Source: Holophagales bacterium (lineage in GTDB: Bacteria > Acidobacteriota > Thermoanaerobaculia > UBA5066). From it: 64,000 nucleotides of DNA. The stretch lies in the NCBI GenBank assembly GCA_016716705.1, contig JADJVF010000003.1, positions 1-64,000 of the forward strand. Reading direction: 5' to 3'. The position numbers were made by a program, and so were the translations under genes. Below are positions 1 through 8,236 of the stretch, one piece after another. Under the pieces are notes generated by a model. The model searched no databases and had not been told where the DNA came from. It was given only the letters and a program-made list of their open reading frames with translations. Position 1 is the stretch's first letter; the number at the start of each line of letters is the position of its first letter.

Positions 1-1
1 G

Positions 2-274
2 GACGGGAGCCTCCTCAGCCCGACGGAGGCCTCGAGCTTCCTCGCCCACCTTCGGGTGCCGCTCTTCGTCTGGTCGATCGGCCGGACCGCTTCGCCGGAG
101 GCGCGGCACTGGCCGACGGGCCCGACCATTCAGACGGCCCGGCAGTTCGACGGCGCCGTCTCCGCCCTTCTCGAAAACCTCAAGAGCCAGAGGATCGCCT
201 GGGTCGAGGGGACGTGGCTGCCCCAGACGGTCGTCCCGGCTGCGTCCGCAGCCGGGATCCGTCTCGCGCGCTGA
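2..274 (+). CDS. C-terminal end of an uncharacterised protein (5' truncated by window)
   Basis: An open frame enters from the window edge and stops with TGA at 272-274, giving the last 90 or so residues of a larger protein. It has a hydrophobic strand (VPLFVWSIG) and a C-terminal helix that mentions no catalytic motif. The style is reminiscent of the tail of VWFA-related acidobacterial proteins, but this is a weak impression and no MIDAS motif lies in the visible part. It converges on sppA, whose stop lies only three bases away. Function unknown. Confidence 0.45.
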   Translation, partial: DGSLLSPTEASSFLAHLRVPLFVWSIGRTASPEARHWPTGPTIQTARQFDGAVSALLENLKSQRIAWVEGTWLPQTVVPAASAAGIRLAR

Positions 275-277
275 GGG

Positions 278-2167
278 CTACTTCACCTCGCAGAAGCAGC
301 GGGCGTAGATCCCGCGCGGGTCGTTCCAGACGGAGAGCTGGTCCGCTTCGTTCGCGACGGCCCGGAGCAGGGCGGCTCCGGGGCCCGTGGCGGGCTCCGA
401 CGTCGGCGCGAGGGTGTAACCGAAGGCTGCGGCGACCCGGGTCGCGCGGACCGAAAGGCCGGCCATCAGCTTCTCCTTGAGAGTCTGTTCCTTCTCGACG
501 TAGGTGACCTGGTACGTCTTTCCGAGCTTCGCCTTCGCCGCCGCCGAAGCGATCGCGTCCGGAAGGCCGCCGAGCTTGTCGACGAGGCCGCGCTCCTTCG
601 CGTCGGCGCCGCTCCAGACCCGGCCACGGGCGATCTTGTCCACGTCGTCGCGGCTCATCTTCCGGGCCTTCGACACGCGGGTGAGGAACTCCTCGTAGCC
701 GTGGTTGATCATCTGCTGGATCGACTCGCCGACCCGGGGGTCGAGCTCCCGGTCGATCCGGAGGGCCCCGGCCCACGAGGTCGTGCCGACGCCGTCCACG
801 TGCATGCCGAGGTACTTCGCGAGCGGCTTCTCGATGGTGGGGAACATCCCGAAGATGCCGATGGAGCCGGTGATCGTCTCGGGGCTGGCCCAGATCTCGT
901 CGGAGGAGGTCGCGATCCAGTAGCCGCCGGAGGCGGCGACCGAGCCCATCGAGACGACGACGGGCTTCTTCGCCTCCTGGGCGAGCTGGAGCTCGCGGCG
1001 GATCACCTCGGAGGCGAAGGCGCTGCCGCCGCCGCTGTCGACCCGGAGGACGATCGCCTTGACCTTCTCGTCCTGGCGGGCTTTCCGGATGAGGGCGGCG
1101 GTCGAATCGCCGCCGATGCGTCCCGGCCCGGCCGTCCCGTCGACGATCTCGCCCTTGGCGACGACGACGGCGACCTTGTCGCCCTTCCCCTTCGCACCGG
1201 GCCGGTCGTCCCCGAGCGCCTCGAGGTAGTCGGCCATCGAGACCTGCTTGAACGACTTCGACTTCTCGTCCTCGCCCGCGAGGGCGATCATCCGCTTGCG
1301 CACCTCGTCGCGCGCGGCAAGCTTGTCCACCAGCTTCGCGTCGAGAGCGATCTTCGCCGTGTCGCCGCCGGTGGCCTTCAGCAGGTCCGGCATCCCTTCG
1401 ATGTACGCAGTGAGGGCCTCGGGCGTCGTCTTGCGCGCAGTGGAGACGCCGGCGAGGTAGGCCCGCCAGAGGTCGCCCAGCCACTCGAGGTCGGCCTCCT
1501 TCGCCTCGGGAGACATGTCGTTCCTCAGGTAGGGCTCGACGGCCGACTTGTACTCGCCGACGCGGAAGACGTTCCAGGTGATGCCGAGCTTGTCGATTCC
1601 CTCCCGGTAGTAGGTCCGGTAGCGGCCGAAGCCCTCGATGAGGACCCCGCCGTCGGGATTGAGGAGGATCTCGTCGGCCTGTGCGGCGAGGTAGTAGCCG
1701 CGCATGTCGAAGGCGTCGCCGCCGGCGATCACCTTCTTGCCCGACTTGCGGAAGTCGCGGAGGGCGGCCGCGGCGTCCTCGAGGACCGTCATGCCGGCCC
1801 CGCCCATCTCGTCGAGGTCGAGGTAGACGGCGGAGATCCGCTTGTCGTCCTTCGCGGCGGCGAGGGCGTCGAGGACGTCCTTCAGGAGGGTCTCCTCGGC
1901 CTTGCTGCCCCCGGCGAGCCCGGCGACGAGGTCCTGGGGAGAACGGGACGCGACCTGCTCGACGAGGTTCCCCTTCGGGGCCACGACGAGCGCGGCGCCC
2001 TTCGGCACCTTCGGCCCCCCCGCGAAGACGGCAGCGAGGAGGCCGACGACGATGGCGAGAAAGAGCACGTTCACGAAGACGCGGCGGGACTGGTCGAGGC
2101 CGCGGCCGAGACCGGAGAGGACGCGGCGGGGGAGGGAGCGGGGACGGGTGTCGTTCATGGGGCTCAT
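278..2167 (-). CDS. sppA: Signal peptide peptidase SppA, 67K type
   Basis: This is a membrane-anchored serine protease that cleaves leftover signal peptides in the inner membrane. The 629-residue product has the length of the long double-domain SppA. An N-terminal membrane anchor lies at about residues 25-50. The first half carries the general-base lysine region (RVGEYKSAVEPY). The second half carries the serine nucleophile in SMGSVAASGGYWIA, followed by SPETITGSIGIFG, both SppA hallmarks. The GGGSAFASEVIRREL segment is also typical. It lies 87 bases downstream of modC on the same strand and may be co-transcribed with it. The ATG at 2167 is followed by a basic cytoplasmic stretch and then the anchor, which fits a real N-terminus. 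Confidence 0.93.
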   Translation of the reverse strand: MSPMNDTRPRSLPRRVLSGLGRGLDQSRRVFVNVLFLAIVVGLLAAVFAGGPKVPKGAALVVAPKGNLVEQVASRSPQDLVAGLAGGSKAEETLLKDVLDALAAAKDDKRISAVYLDLDEMGGAGMTVLEDAAAALRDFRKSGKKVIAGGDAFDMRGYYLAAQADEILLNPDGGVLIEGFGRYRTYYREGIDKLGITWNVFRVGEYKSAVEPYLRNDMSPEAKEADLEWLGDLWRAYLAGVSTARKTTPEALTAYIEGMPDLLKATGGDTAKIALDAKLVDKLAARDEVRKRMIALAGEDEKSKSFKQVSMADYLEALGDDRPGAKGKGDKVAVVVAKGEIVDGTAGPGRIGGDSTAALIRKARQDEKVKAIVLRVDSGGGSAFASEVIRRELQLAQEAKKPVVVSMGSVAASGGYWIATSSDEIWASPETITGSIGIFGMFPTIEKPLAKYLGMHVDGVGTTSWAGALRIDRELDPRVGESIQQMINHGYEEFLTRVSKARKMSRDDVDKIARGRVWSGADAKERGLVDKLGGLPDAIASAAAKAKLGKTYQVTYVEKEQTLKEKLMAGLSVRATRVAAAFGYTLAPTSEPATGPGAALLRAVANEADQLSVWNDPRGIYARCFCEVK

Positions 2168-2254
2168 TCCTCTTTCGGAGAGACAGTACGGCGAATCGGC
2201 GTGCCAGGGTTCGAGAGCAGGTCGCAGCGGATGGCGGATCCTGGTGCGAACCGC

Positions 2255-3344
2255 TCAGATTCGGGGTACGAGGTGGATCGACGGCGCCTTGACGACGGCG
2301 AAAACCTCGGCTCCTTCCTCCAGGGCGAGCTCGGTCCGGGAGGCGCGGGTGACGAGGGCCGAGAGGCGGGCATCCCCGCAAGCGAGCGCCACCCTCACGA
2401 GAGGCCCCTCGGGAGTGACCGCGGTGACGCGGCCGGGGAGGTGGTTTCGGGCGCTGCTCCTGGTTCCCACGTCCCGTTCCAGGACCACGTCCTCTGCGCG
2501 GAAGAAGGACCCAGACGTCCCCGCCGAGCCCGCGGTCGACGGCGGCGAGGCGAAGGCCGTGCGCCTGGACCGTGACCAGGCCGTCGCCGGCGGCGACGAC
2601 CCGTCCGGCGAGGACGGTCTCGACGCCGACGCAGCGGGCCACGTCCCGGTCGGCCGGGCGCTCGAAGACGTCGGCCACGCGGTCGTGCTGCCGGATCCGG
2701 CCGTCGACCATGACGGCCATCCGGTCGCCGAGCGCGAGCGCCTCGATCCGGTCGTGCGTGACGACGACGGCCGGGACCCCGAGCCGGAGGAGGAGTGCCC
2801 GCAGCTCGCCGCGGAGCTCTTCCCGGGTCGGCCCGTCGAGGGCCGAGAGGGGCTCGTCGAGGAGGAGGAGCCGGGGCGAAGGGGCGATGGCGCGGGCGAG
2901 GGCGACCCGCTGCCGCTGGCCGCCCGAGAGCTCGGAGGGTCGTCGCGCGCCGAGGCCTTCCAGCCTGAGCAGTGCGAGCGTCTCGGCCGTCCTGCGGTCC
3001 CGCTCGGAGGCCGGCGCCCCGTGCAGGCCGAAGGCGACGTTCTCGTGCGCCGAAAGGTGTGGGAAGAGAGCGTAGTCCTGGAAGAGGAAGCCGATGCGGC
3101 GCCTGCGGGCCGGGACGAAGAGACCTCGCCGGGTGTCGAGCCAGGTCTCGTCCCCGTGGACGATCGTCCCCTCGTCGGGGCGGTCGAGCCCGGCGAGGGC
3201 CCGCAGGACGGTCGTCTTTCCGGAGCCCGAGGGGCCGAACAGCACCGTGACGGGGCCGTCGTCGCCGGGGAGGACGAGGTCGGCGTGGATCGCCGGCCCT
3301 CCCCGGAACCGCCTTACGAACCGGGCGTCGAGCGTTGCGGCCAT
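2255..3344 (-). CDS. modC: Molybdate-type ABC transporter ATP-binding protein ModC (one frameshift)
   Basis: ATPase of a molybdate/tungstate-type importer. In order it shows Walker A (GPSGSGKTT), the Q-loop (FLFQDYALFPHLSAHENV), the signature LSGGQRQRVALARA, Walker B LLLLDEPLSALD and the switch histidine (VVVTHDR). A C-terminal TOBE/Mop-like domain follows (NHLPGRVTAVTPEGPLVRV), which in ModC binds oxyanion. The frame changes near 2508: one extra base in a GG pair separates the ATPase from the TOBE domain, and restoring it joins WV-FFRAEDVVLERD without loss. The gene overlaps the end of modB by 31 bases. No modA is visible. A sulfate or other anion specificity cannot be excluded. Confidence 0.85.
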
Positions 3345-4009
3345 GCGGAGACGGTCCGGCGCTGGAGCGCGTAGGTGACGGCGAGGACGGCGAAGGAGAC
3401 GGCGAGGAGGACGAGCGAGGTGGCCCCGGCCGAGTCGTAGTCGAGGGCCTGGACGTGGTCGTAGATGGCGACCGAGACGGTCCGGGTCTCTCCGGGGATG
3501 TTCCCTCCGATCATCAGGACGACGCCGAACTCGCCCAGGGTGTGGGCGAACGAGAGGACGACGCCGGTGACGACCCCGGCGCGGGAGAGGGGCAGGACGA
3601 CCCGGCGGAAGGTCTCGAACCGTGAGGCGCCCAGGGACGAGGCGGCTTCGAGGAGCGACCGGTCGACGGCCGCGAACGAGGCGGCGAAAGGCTGGACCGC
3701 GAACGGGAGGCTGTAGAGGACCGAGGCGATGAGCAGCCCTTCGAAGGTGAAGGGGAGCCGCGCGCCGAAGAGGGACTCGACGGCGCGGCCGACCGGCCCG
3801 TGCGGGCCGAGCAGGAGAAGGACGTAGAAGCCGAGGACGGTGGGGGGGAGGACGATCGGAAGGGCGACGACGGCCTCGACGAGGGGCTTCCACCGGGCGG
3901 TCGAAAACGCGAGCCAGGCGGCCAGCGGAAGGCCGAGCGCGACCAGGACGGCCGCCGTGGCGGCCGAGAGCTTCAGGCTGAGGAGGAGGGCCGGGACGTC
4001 GACGCTCAG
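3314..4009 (-). CDS. modB: Molybdate-type ABC transporter permease ModB
   Basis: Inner-membrane permease with about five hydrophobic segments, beginning LSLKLSAATAAVLVALGLPL and including LPIVLPPTVLGFYVLLLLG, a ModB hallmark. The EAA loop (EAASSLGASRFETFRRVVLP) contacts ModC. Length is about 231 residues, normal for ModB. The start is unusual: no ATG, GTG or TTG lies in frame between the upstream intergenic region and the first membrane helix. The best candidate is CTG at 4009-4007, with GCGAGG six bases upstream. The gene runs divergently from the LacI regulator. Confidence 0.8.
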   Translation of the reverse strand: MSVDVPALLLSLKLSAATAAVLVALGLPLAAWLAFSTARWKPLVEAVVALPIVLPPTVLGFYVLLLLGPHGPVGRAVESLFGARLPFTFEGLLIASVLYSLPFAVQPFAASFAAVDRSLLEAASSLGASRFETFRRVVLPLSRAGVVTGVVLSFAHTLGEFGVVLMIGGNIPGETRTVSVAIYDHVQALDYDSAGATSLVLLAVSFAVLAVTYALQRRTVSAWPQRSTPGS

Positions 4010-4119
4010 CGGGCGCCTCGCGGGTCGGGCGCTGGCGCGAGGACGGGATGGGCGCAGGCGAGGGGGCTGGGCGGCACGGGCCGCGATTATCAGGCTGGCG
4101 GGAACGCCCGGCCGGGGTG

Positions 4120-4150
4120 GTGTGAATCTCCAGTCGTGTGAATCTCCAGT
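4120..4150. repeat. Tandem pair of a 15-base direct repeat between modB and lacI
   Basis: GTGTGAATCTCCAGT occurs at 4120-4134 and again at 4136-4150, with a period of 16 bases. The second copy ends on the first T of a TTGACA box at 4150-4155, which could be a -35 element for the regulator gene. No convincing -10 element follows at 16-18 bases. Its location in the divergent control region suggests a binding site, but no known motif is recognised. Confidence 0.5.
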
Positions 4151-4184
4151 TGACACGGGGCTCTTCGCGGATGTAGCGTTTGCA

Positions 4185-4198
4185 TGTAAACGGTTACA
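4185..4198. promoter_or_regulatory. LacI/GalR-family operator
   Basis: TGTAAACGGTTACA is a near-perfect dyad (one mismatched pair) with the central CG typical of LacI/GalR operators. It ends seven bases before the start codon of the LacI regulator gene and lies downstream of a TTGACA box at 4150-4155. The position suits autorepression. Because the receptor gene is translationally coupled to the regulator, the whole saccharide locus may be controlled from here. Confidence 0.75.
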
Positions 4199-4204
4199 TA
4201 AGCG

Positions 4205-5365
4205 ATGACGCTCCGTCGCCGAGCCGACCCCGGACGCCGCCAGGAGGGACGCAGAGCCGCCCCTGCCGCGGCTGCGGGCGTCACGATTCGCGAGGTGGCG
4301 CAGGCCGCGGGGGTTTCGGTCGCGACCGTCTCCAGGGTCGTCAACGGGACGGCCGTCGTGAAGGACGACACCCGGCTCCGTGTCGAGGCGGAGGTCGCCC
4401 GCCTCCGGTATTCGCCCAACGCGGCCGCCCGCAGCCTCATCACGAACAGGACGAACACGATCGGCGTCGTCCTGCCCGACATCTGGGGCGAGTACTTCTC
4501 CGAGGTCATCCGCGGGATCGACCTGTCGGCCCGGCAGGCCGGCTACCACGTCCTCGTCTCCTCGTCGCACAGCGACGTGGCCGAGACGCGGGACGTCCTG
4601 CGCACGATGCACGGTCGGGTCGACGGCGTCATCGTCATGTCGCCCCACGCCTCGCCCCGGGAGCTGGAGGGGTGCCTTCCTTCATCCCTGCCGGTCGTTT
4701 TCCTGAACTCCGCTCCGGGGGGGCCTCTTCAGCCCGCCCTGAACGTCGACAACCGGGGAGGAGCCCGGGCCATGGTCGCGCACCTGCTCGGTCTCGGCCA
4801 CCGGCGCCTCTCCTTCGTCACGGGCCCGGCCTCGAACTTCGACGCCGCGGAGCGTCGTCGTGGTTGCCGGGACGCCCTTCGCGCCGCGCGCCTGGGCCCG
4901 GACGCGGTGACCGAGTTCGAGGGTGACTTCGGCGAGGAGTCGGGGCAGGTCGCGGGCGAGGCGATCGTCCGTCTCGATGTTCGGCCGACCGCGATCTTCG
5001 CCGCGAACGACTCGATGGCGATCGGCGTCCTGTTCGCCCTCCGGGGCGCAGGCGTGAGAGTCCCCGAGGAGATCGCCGTCGCCGGCTTCGACGACATCCC
5101 CATCGCGCGTTTCGCGAGCCCGCCGCTCTCGACGGTGCGCCTGGACATTCGAACCCTCGGCGAGCGGGCGCTGGCCCGGCTCCTGGCCGAGATCTCGGGC
5201 GAAGGAGCCTCGCACGCGGTCCGCGAGGTCCTTCCGATCCGCCTCGTCCTCCGGGAATCGACCGGAGACCGCGACGCGGACGCCCAGACCGGACCGCCTC
5301 GCGTCGCGTCCGTTTCCCAGATCGCCATCAACAGCTCAACCGTTCGAAGGAGGAAGGCATCATGA
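4205..5365 (+). CDS. LacI-family transcriptional regulator
   Basis: A 386-residue repressor with an N-terminal helix-turn-helix at about residues 26-50 (TIREVAQAAGVSVATVSRVV), a hinge helix (YSPNAAARSL) and a periplasmic-binding-protein-like sensor domain (IGVVLPDIWGEYFSEVIRGI). The family binds 14-16 base dyads and is released by a sugar ligand. The first about 25 residues precede the HTH and are low complexity, so the true start could be slightly downstream. The stop overlaps the receptor ATG as ATGA at 5362-5365. Its context makes it the likely local regulator of the glucan locus. The inducer is unknown. Confidence 0.92.
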   Translation: MTLRRRADPGRRQEGRRAAPAAAAGVTIREVAQAAGVSVATVSRVVNGTAVVKDDTRLRVEAEVARLRYSPNAAARSLITNRTNTIGVVLPDIWGEYFSEVIRGIDLSARQAGYHVLVSSSHSDVAETRDVLRTMHGRVDGVIVMSPHASPRELEGCLPSSLPVVFLNSAPGGPLQPALNVDNRGGARAMVAHLLGLGHRRLSFVTGPASNFDAAERRRGCRDALRAARLGPDAVTEFEGDFGEESGQVAGEAIVRLDVRPTAIFAANDSMAIGVLFALRGAGVRVPEEIAVAGFDDIPIARFASPPLSTVRLDIRTLGERALARLLAEISGEGASHAVREVLPIRLVLRESTGDRDADAQTGPPRVASVSQIAINSSTVRRRKAS

Positions 5366-8226
5366 GACGAAACGCAGGGCTGAAGGCCCTCCTGACCATC
5401 CCGGCCGTCGTCCTCGTGGCCGTGACCCTCGTCGCCCTGCCCGCGTTCGGGCAGACGACGACGGGGCAGGTGCGAGGTACGGTCACCGACTCGCAGGGAC
5501 CGATCCCCGGCGTCACGGTCACGGCCGTGAACACCGCGTCCGGCGCGAAATCCTCGGCCGCGGTCGCGGTGAACGGCACGTACGTTCTCGTCGTCCCGGC
5601 CGGGAGGTACGAGGTCGCCGTCGCCACCGGAGCCCATGAGCCCTGGAAGAAGGCGATTCAGGTCGGCGTCGGCCAGAGCCTGACGCAGGACATCGCGCTG
5701 AAGCCCGGCAAGCTCGCCGCTGAGGTCTCGGTCGTCGCCACGTCGGCCGAGGCCCAGGTGGAGCGGATCACGTCGGAGATCGGGACGAACGTCGGCACGG
5801 ACCAGCTCCAGATGCTTCCTCAGTCGTCGCGGAACTTCCTGAACGCCGCCGTCATCGCCCCGGGCGTCCGCATCTCGCGCGACGAGGAGCGTCAGGAGTT
5901 CAGCTACGGCGCCCAGCGCTCGATGAACACGAACGTCTTCATCGACGGAACGAGCTACAAGAACGACATCCTCCAGGGGGGGGCGGTCGGGCAGGATTCC
6001 AGCAAGGGGAATCCCTTCCCGCAGAACGCCGTCCAGGAGTTCAAGGTCATCACCCAGAACTTCAAGGCGGAGTACCAGAAGGCGTCGAGCGCCGTGATCA
6101 CCGCCGTGACGAAGTCCGGGGGCAACGATCTCCACGGCGAGGTCTTCGCCTACTACCAGAACAAGAACCTCGTCGCGATCGACGGCGTCACGCAGCGGAA
6201 GGCGGACCAGGGCGGGTATGAAGCCGTCAAGCCCGAGTACACCCGCTGGCAGCCAGGGCTGAGCCTGGGCGGCCCCATCGTGAAGGACAAGGTCCACTTC
6301 TTCGCCGCTTACGAGGGGAACGCCCAGGACCGCGAGAACGAGGTCCGGCAGGACACGTGGGGGGCCTGGTCCCCTCTTGCCCGCCAGCTGTTCACCAAGT
6401 ACGAAGGGCTCTACCCGAGCGAGTTCCGGTCGACGCTCCTCTTCGGCAAGCTCACCGCGAGCCTCAACGACAGCTCCAACGTCGACGTCTCCGGGGACTA
6501 CCGTCACGAAACCGACATCCGCGGCTTCGGCGGTGCGACGAGCTTCGAGTCCGCCGAGAACGTCAAGAACGACGTCTGGACCGTCCGCGGCAAGCACACG
6601 ATCATCCTCGGGAACGTCCTCAACGAGGCCACGGTCAGCTACCAGAACTACAAGTGGAATCCGGTCCCGCAGGACTCGAGTATCTACGGGCAGAACTACG
6701 AAGGGCTGATGCGGATCGGGAGCAAGGACTCGCAGCAGAACTTCACGCAGAAGCGCTTCGCCTTCCGCGACGACGCCACCCTGCTGAACCTGCAGTGGGC
6801 CGGCGAGCACGTCGTCAAGGCGGGCCTCGCGGTCGATTTCCTGGACTACACGGCGATCAAGGAAATCAACGTCAACCCGCTCTACTCCTACCGCGCCGAC
6901 CTCTTCGTCTCCGTTCCGGGCGACATGCCCTACCGGGCGAATCTCGGCTTCGGCGACCCGGACCTCTCGTCGTCGAACACTCAGTTCGGCGTCTACCTCC
7001 AGGACGACTGGCGCTTCAGCCCCCGGGTCACGGCGAACATCGGCCTTCGCTGGGACTACGAAAGCAACATGTACAACAACGACTACGTCACGCCGGACGC
7101 GATCGTCGCGGGCTACGGGCCGCTCTACCCGGCGAACTACTTCACCGACGGGACGGATCGGCCCGCCTACACCGGGATGATCCAGCCGCGGCTCGGCCTC
7201 TCCTGGGACGTCACGGGAGAGGGGAAGACGGTCGTCCACGGCGGGTGGGGCATCTACGCCGACCGGACCCTCTTCAACGACATGCTCGACGAGAAGTACC
7301 GCACCCAGTGGAACAGCTCGGAGATCTGGTTCTCCAAGGACGGCAGCCCTCAGGACGGCCGCCCGGCCCTGAAGTGGAACCCGGCCTACTACGACCCGGC
7401 CGTCCTCCGGCAGCTCGTCGCTCAGGGAATCGCAGGGCAGCCCGAGGCCTATCTCTTCAACAACGACAACCTCGAGCCGCCCTCGTCGAACCAGTGGAGC
7501 ATCGGCATTCGGCAGAACTTCGGTCTCTTCAACGCCTCCGTCGCCTATACGGACGTCCACTCGGAGAACCAGCTGACCTGGACCTGCGCCGTCAAGAAGG
7601 CGGGCCAGACCGAGTGCGACTGGGGCGCCCGGCAGGTCCCGGGCTTCGCCATCGCGAACCTGTCGAGGACGAAGGAATCGTGGTTCCAGTCGTTCCAGGC
7701 CGTCGTCGAGAAGCCCTTCAAGAACGGGTGGAGCGCCTCCCTCTCCTACGTCTACGGCAAGGCCGAGCAGACGGGGAACGACTTCTACAGCGCCAACGCC
7801 CTCGACCCGGCCTACGGCTTCAAGCAGCGGAGCAACCTCGCGCAGGACCACCAGATCACGCTGTCGGCCCTGGCCGACCTTCCGTGGGGCTTCCGCCTCT
7901 CGACGCTCGTCACGACGGGCTCGGGCTTTCCCTTCGAGGTCACCGACTGCTCGGCCGGCTGGACAACCTGCACGCTGTACGTCGGCGGGGGCGACCCGCC
8001 GAAGTGGACGCAGAGCGTCGACTTCCGCCTCGAGAAGCGCTTCGTCCTCGGCGGCCCCTACAGCGTGAACGTCTTTGCGGAGGTCCTCAACATCTCGAAC
8101 TACACGAACGAGAAGAACTACGAGGGATTCAAGCCGGCCCTCCCCGACGTGAACGCCAATTTCGGAAAGGCCAACAACGGCTACAACCCGCAGCGGCTCC
8201 AGTTCGGCGCCAGCTTCGCCTTCTGA
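5362..8226 (+). CDS. TonB-dependent receptor, carboxypeptidase-regulatory-domain (Oar-like) type
   Basis: Outer-membrane active transporter of 954 residues. Residues 1-30 are a signal peptide ending in LPAFG. Residues about 32-115 form a CarboxypepD_reg-like beta-sandwich (GQVRGTVTDSQGPIPGVTV). A plug domain follows (NFLNAAVIAPGVR, MNTNVFIDGTSYKND), then a large beta-barrel ending in a terminal aromatic strand (LQFGASFAF). This architecture is characteristic of Acidobacteriota receptors that lack a SusD partner. It starts within the regulator stop codon (ATGA), behind GGAGGAAGG. With the downstream glycosidases it probably imports an oligosaccharide across the outer membrane. The substrate is inferred, not seen. 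Confidence 0.93.
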   Translation: MRRNAGLKALLTIPAVVLVAVTLVALPAFGQTTTGQVRGTVTDSQGPIPGVTVTAVNTASGAKSSAAVAVNGTYVLVVPAGRYEVAVATGAHEPWKKAIQVGVGQSLTQDIALKPGKLAAEVSVVATSAEAQVERITSEIGTNVGTDQLQMLPQSSRNFLNAAVIAPGVRISRDEERQEFSYGAQRSMNTNVFIDGTSYKNDILQGGAVGQDSSKGNPFPQNAVQEFKVITQNFKAEYQKASSAVITAVTKSGGNDLHGEVFAYYQNKNLVAIDGVTQRKADQGGYEAVKPEYTRWQPGLSLGGPIVKDKVHFFAAYEGNAQDRENEVRQDTWGAWSPLARQLFTKYEGLYPSEFRSTLLFGKLTASLNDSSNVDVSGDYRHETDIRGFGGATSFESAENVKNDVWTVRGKHTIILGNVLNEATVSYQNYKWNPVPQDSSIYGQNYEGLMRIGSKDSQQNFTQKRFAFRDDATLLNLQWAGEHVVKAGLAVDFLDYTAIKEINVNPLYSYRADLFVSVPGDMPYRANLGFGDPDLSSSNTQFGVYLQDDWRFSPRVTANIGLRWDYESNMYNNDYVTPDAIVAGYGPLYPANYFTDGTDRPAYTGMIQPRLGLSWDVTGEGKTVVHGGWGIYADRTLFNDMLDEKYRTQWNSSEIWFSKDGSPQDGRPALKWNPAYYDPAVLRQLVAQGIAGQPEAYLFNNDNLEPPSSNQWSIGIRQNFGLFNASVAYTDVHSENQLTWTCAVKKAGQTECDWGARQVPGFAIANLSRTKESWFQSFQAVVEKPFKNGWSASLSYVYGKAEQTGNDFYSANALDPAYGFKQRSNLAQDHQITLSALADLPWGFRLSTLVTTGSGFPFEVTDCSAGWTTCTLYVGGGDPPKWTQSVDFRLEKRFVLGGPYSVNVFAEVLNISNYTNEKNYEGFKPALPDVNANFGKANNGYNPQRLQFGASFAF

Positions 8227-8236
8227 GGAGGCCCGG

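Noticed and set aside
180..3893. Very long open frame of over 1200 codons across sppA, modC and modB
   Set aside because: Only the stretch around 2510-3344 codes a recognisable protein (ModC). The rest is antisense or off-frame reading of conserved genes, an effect of high GC.
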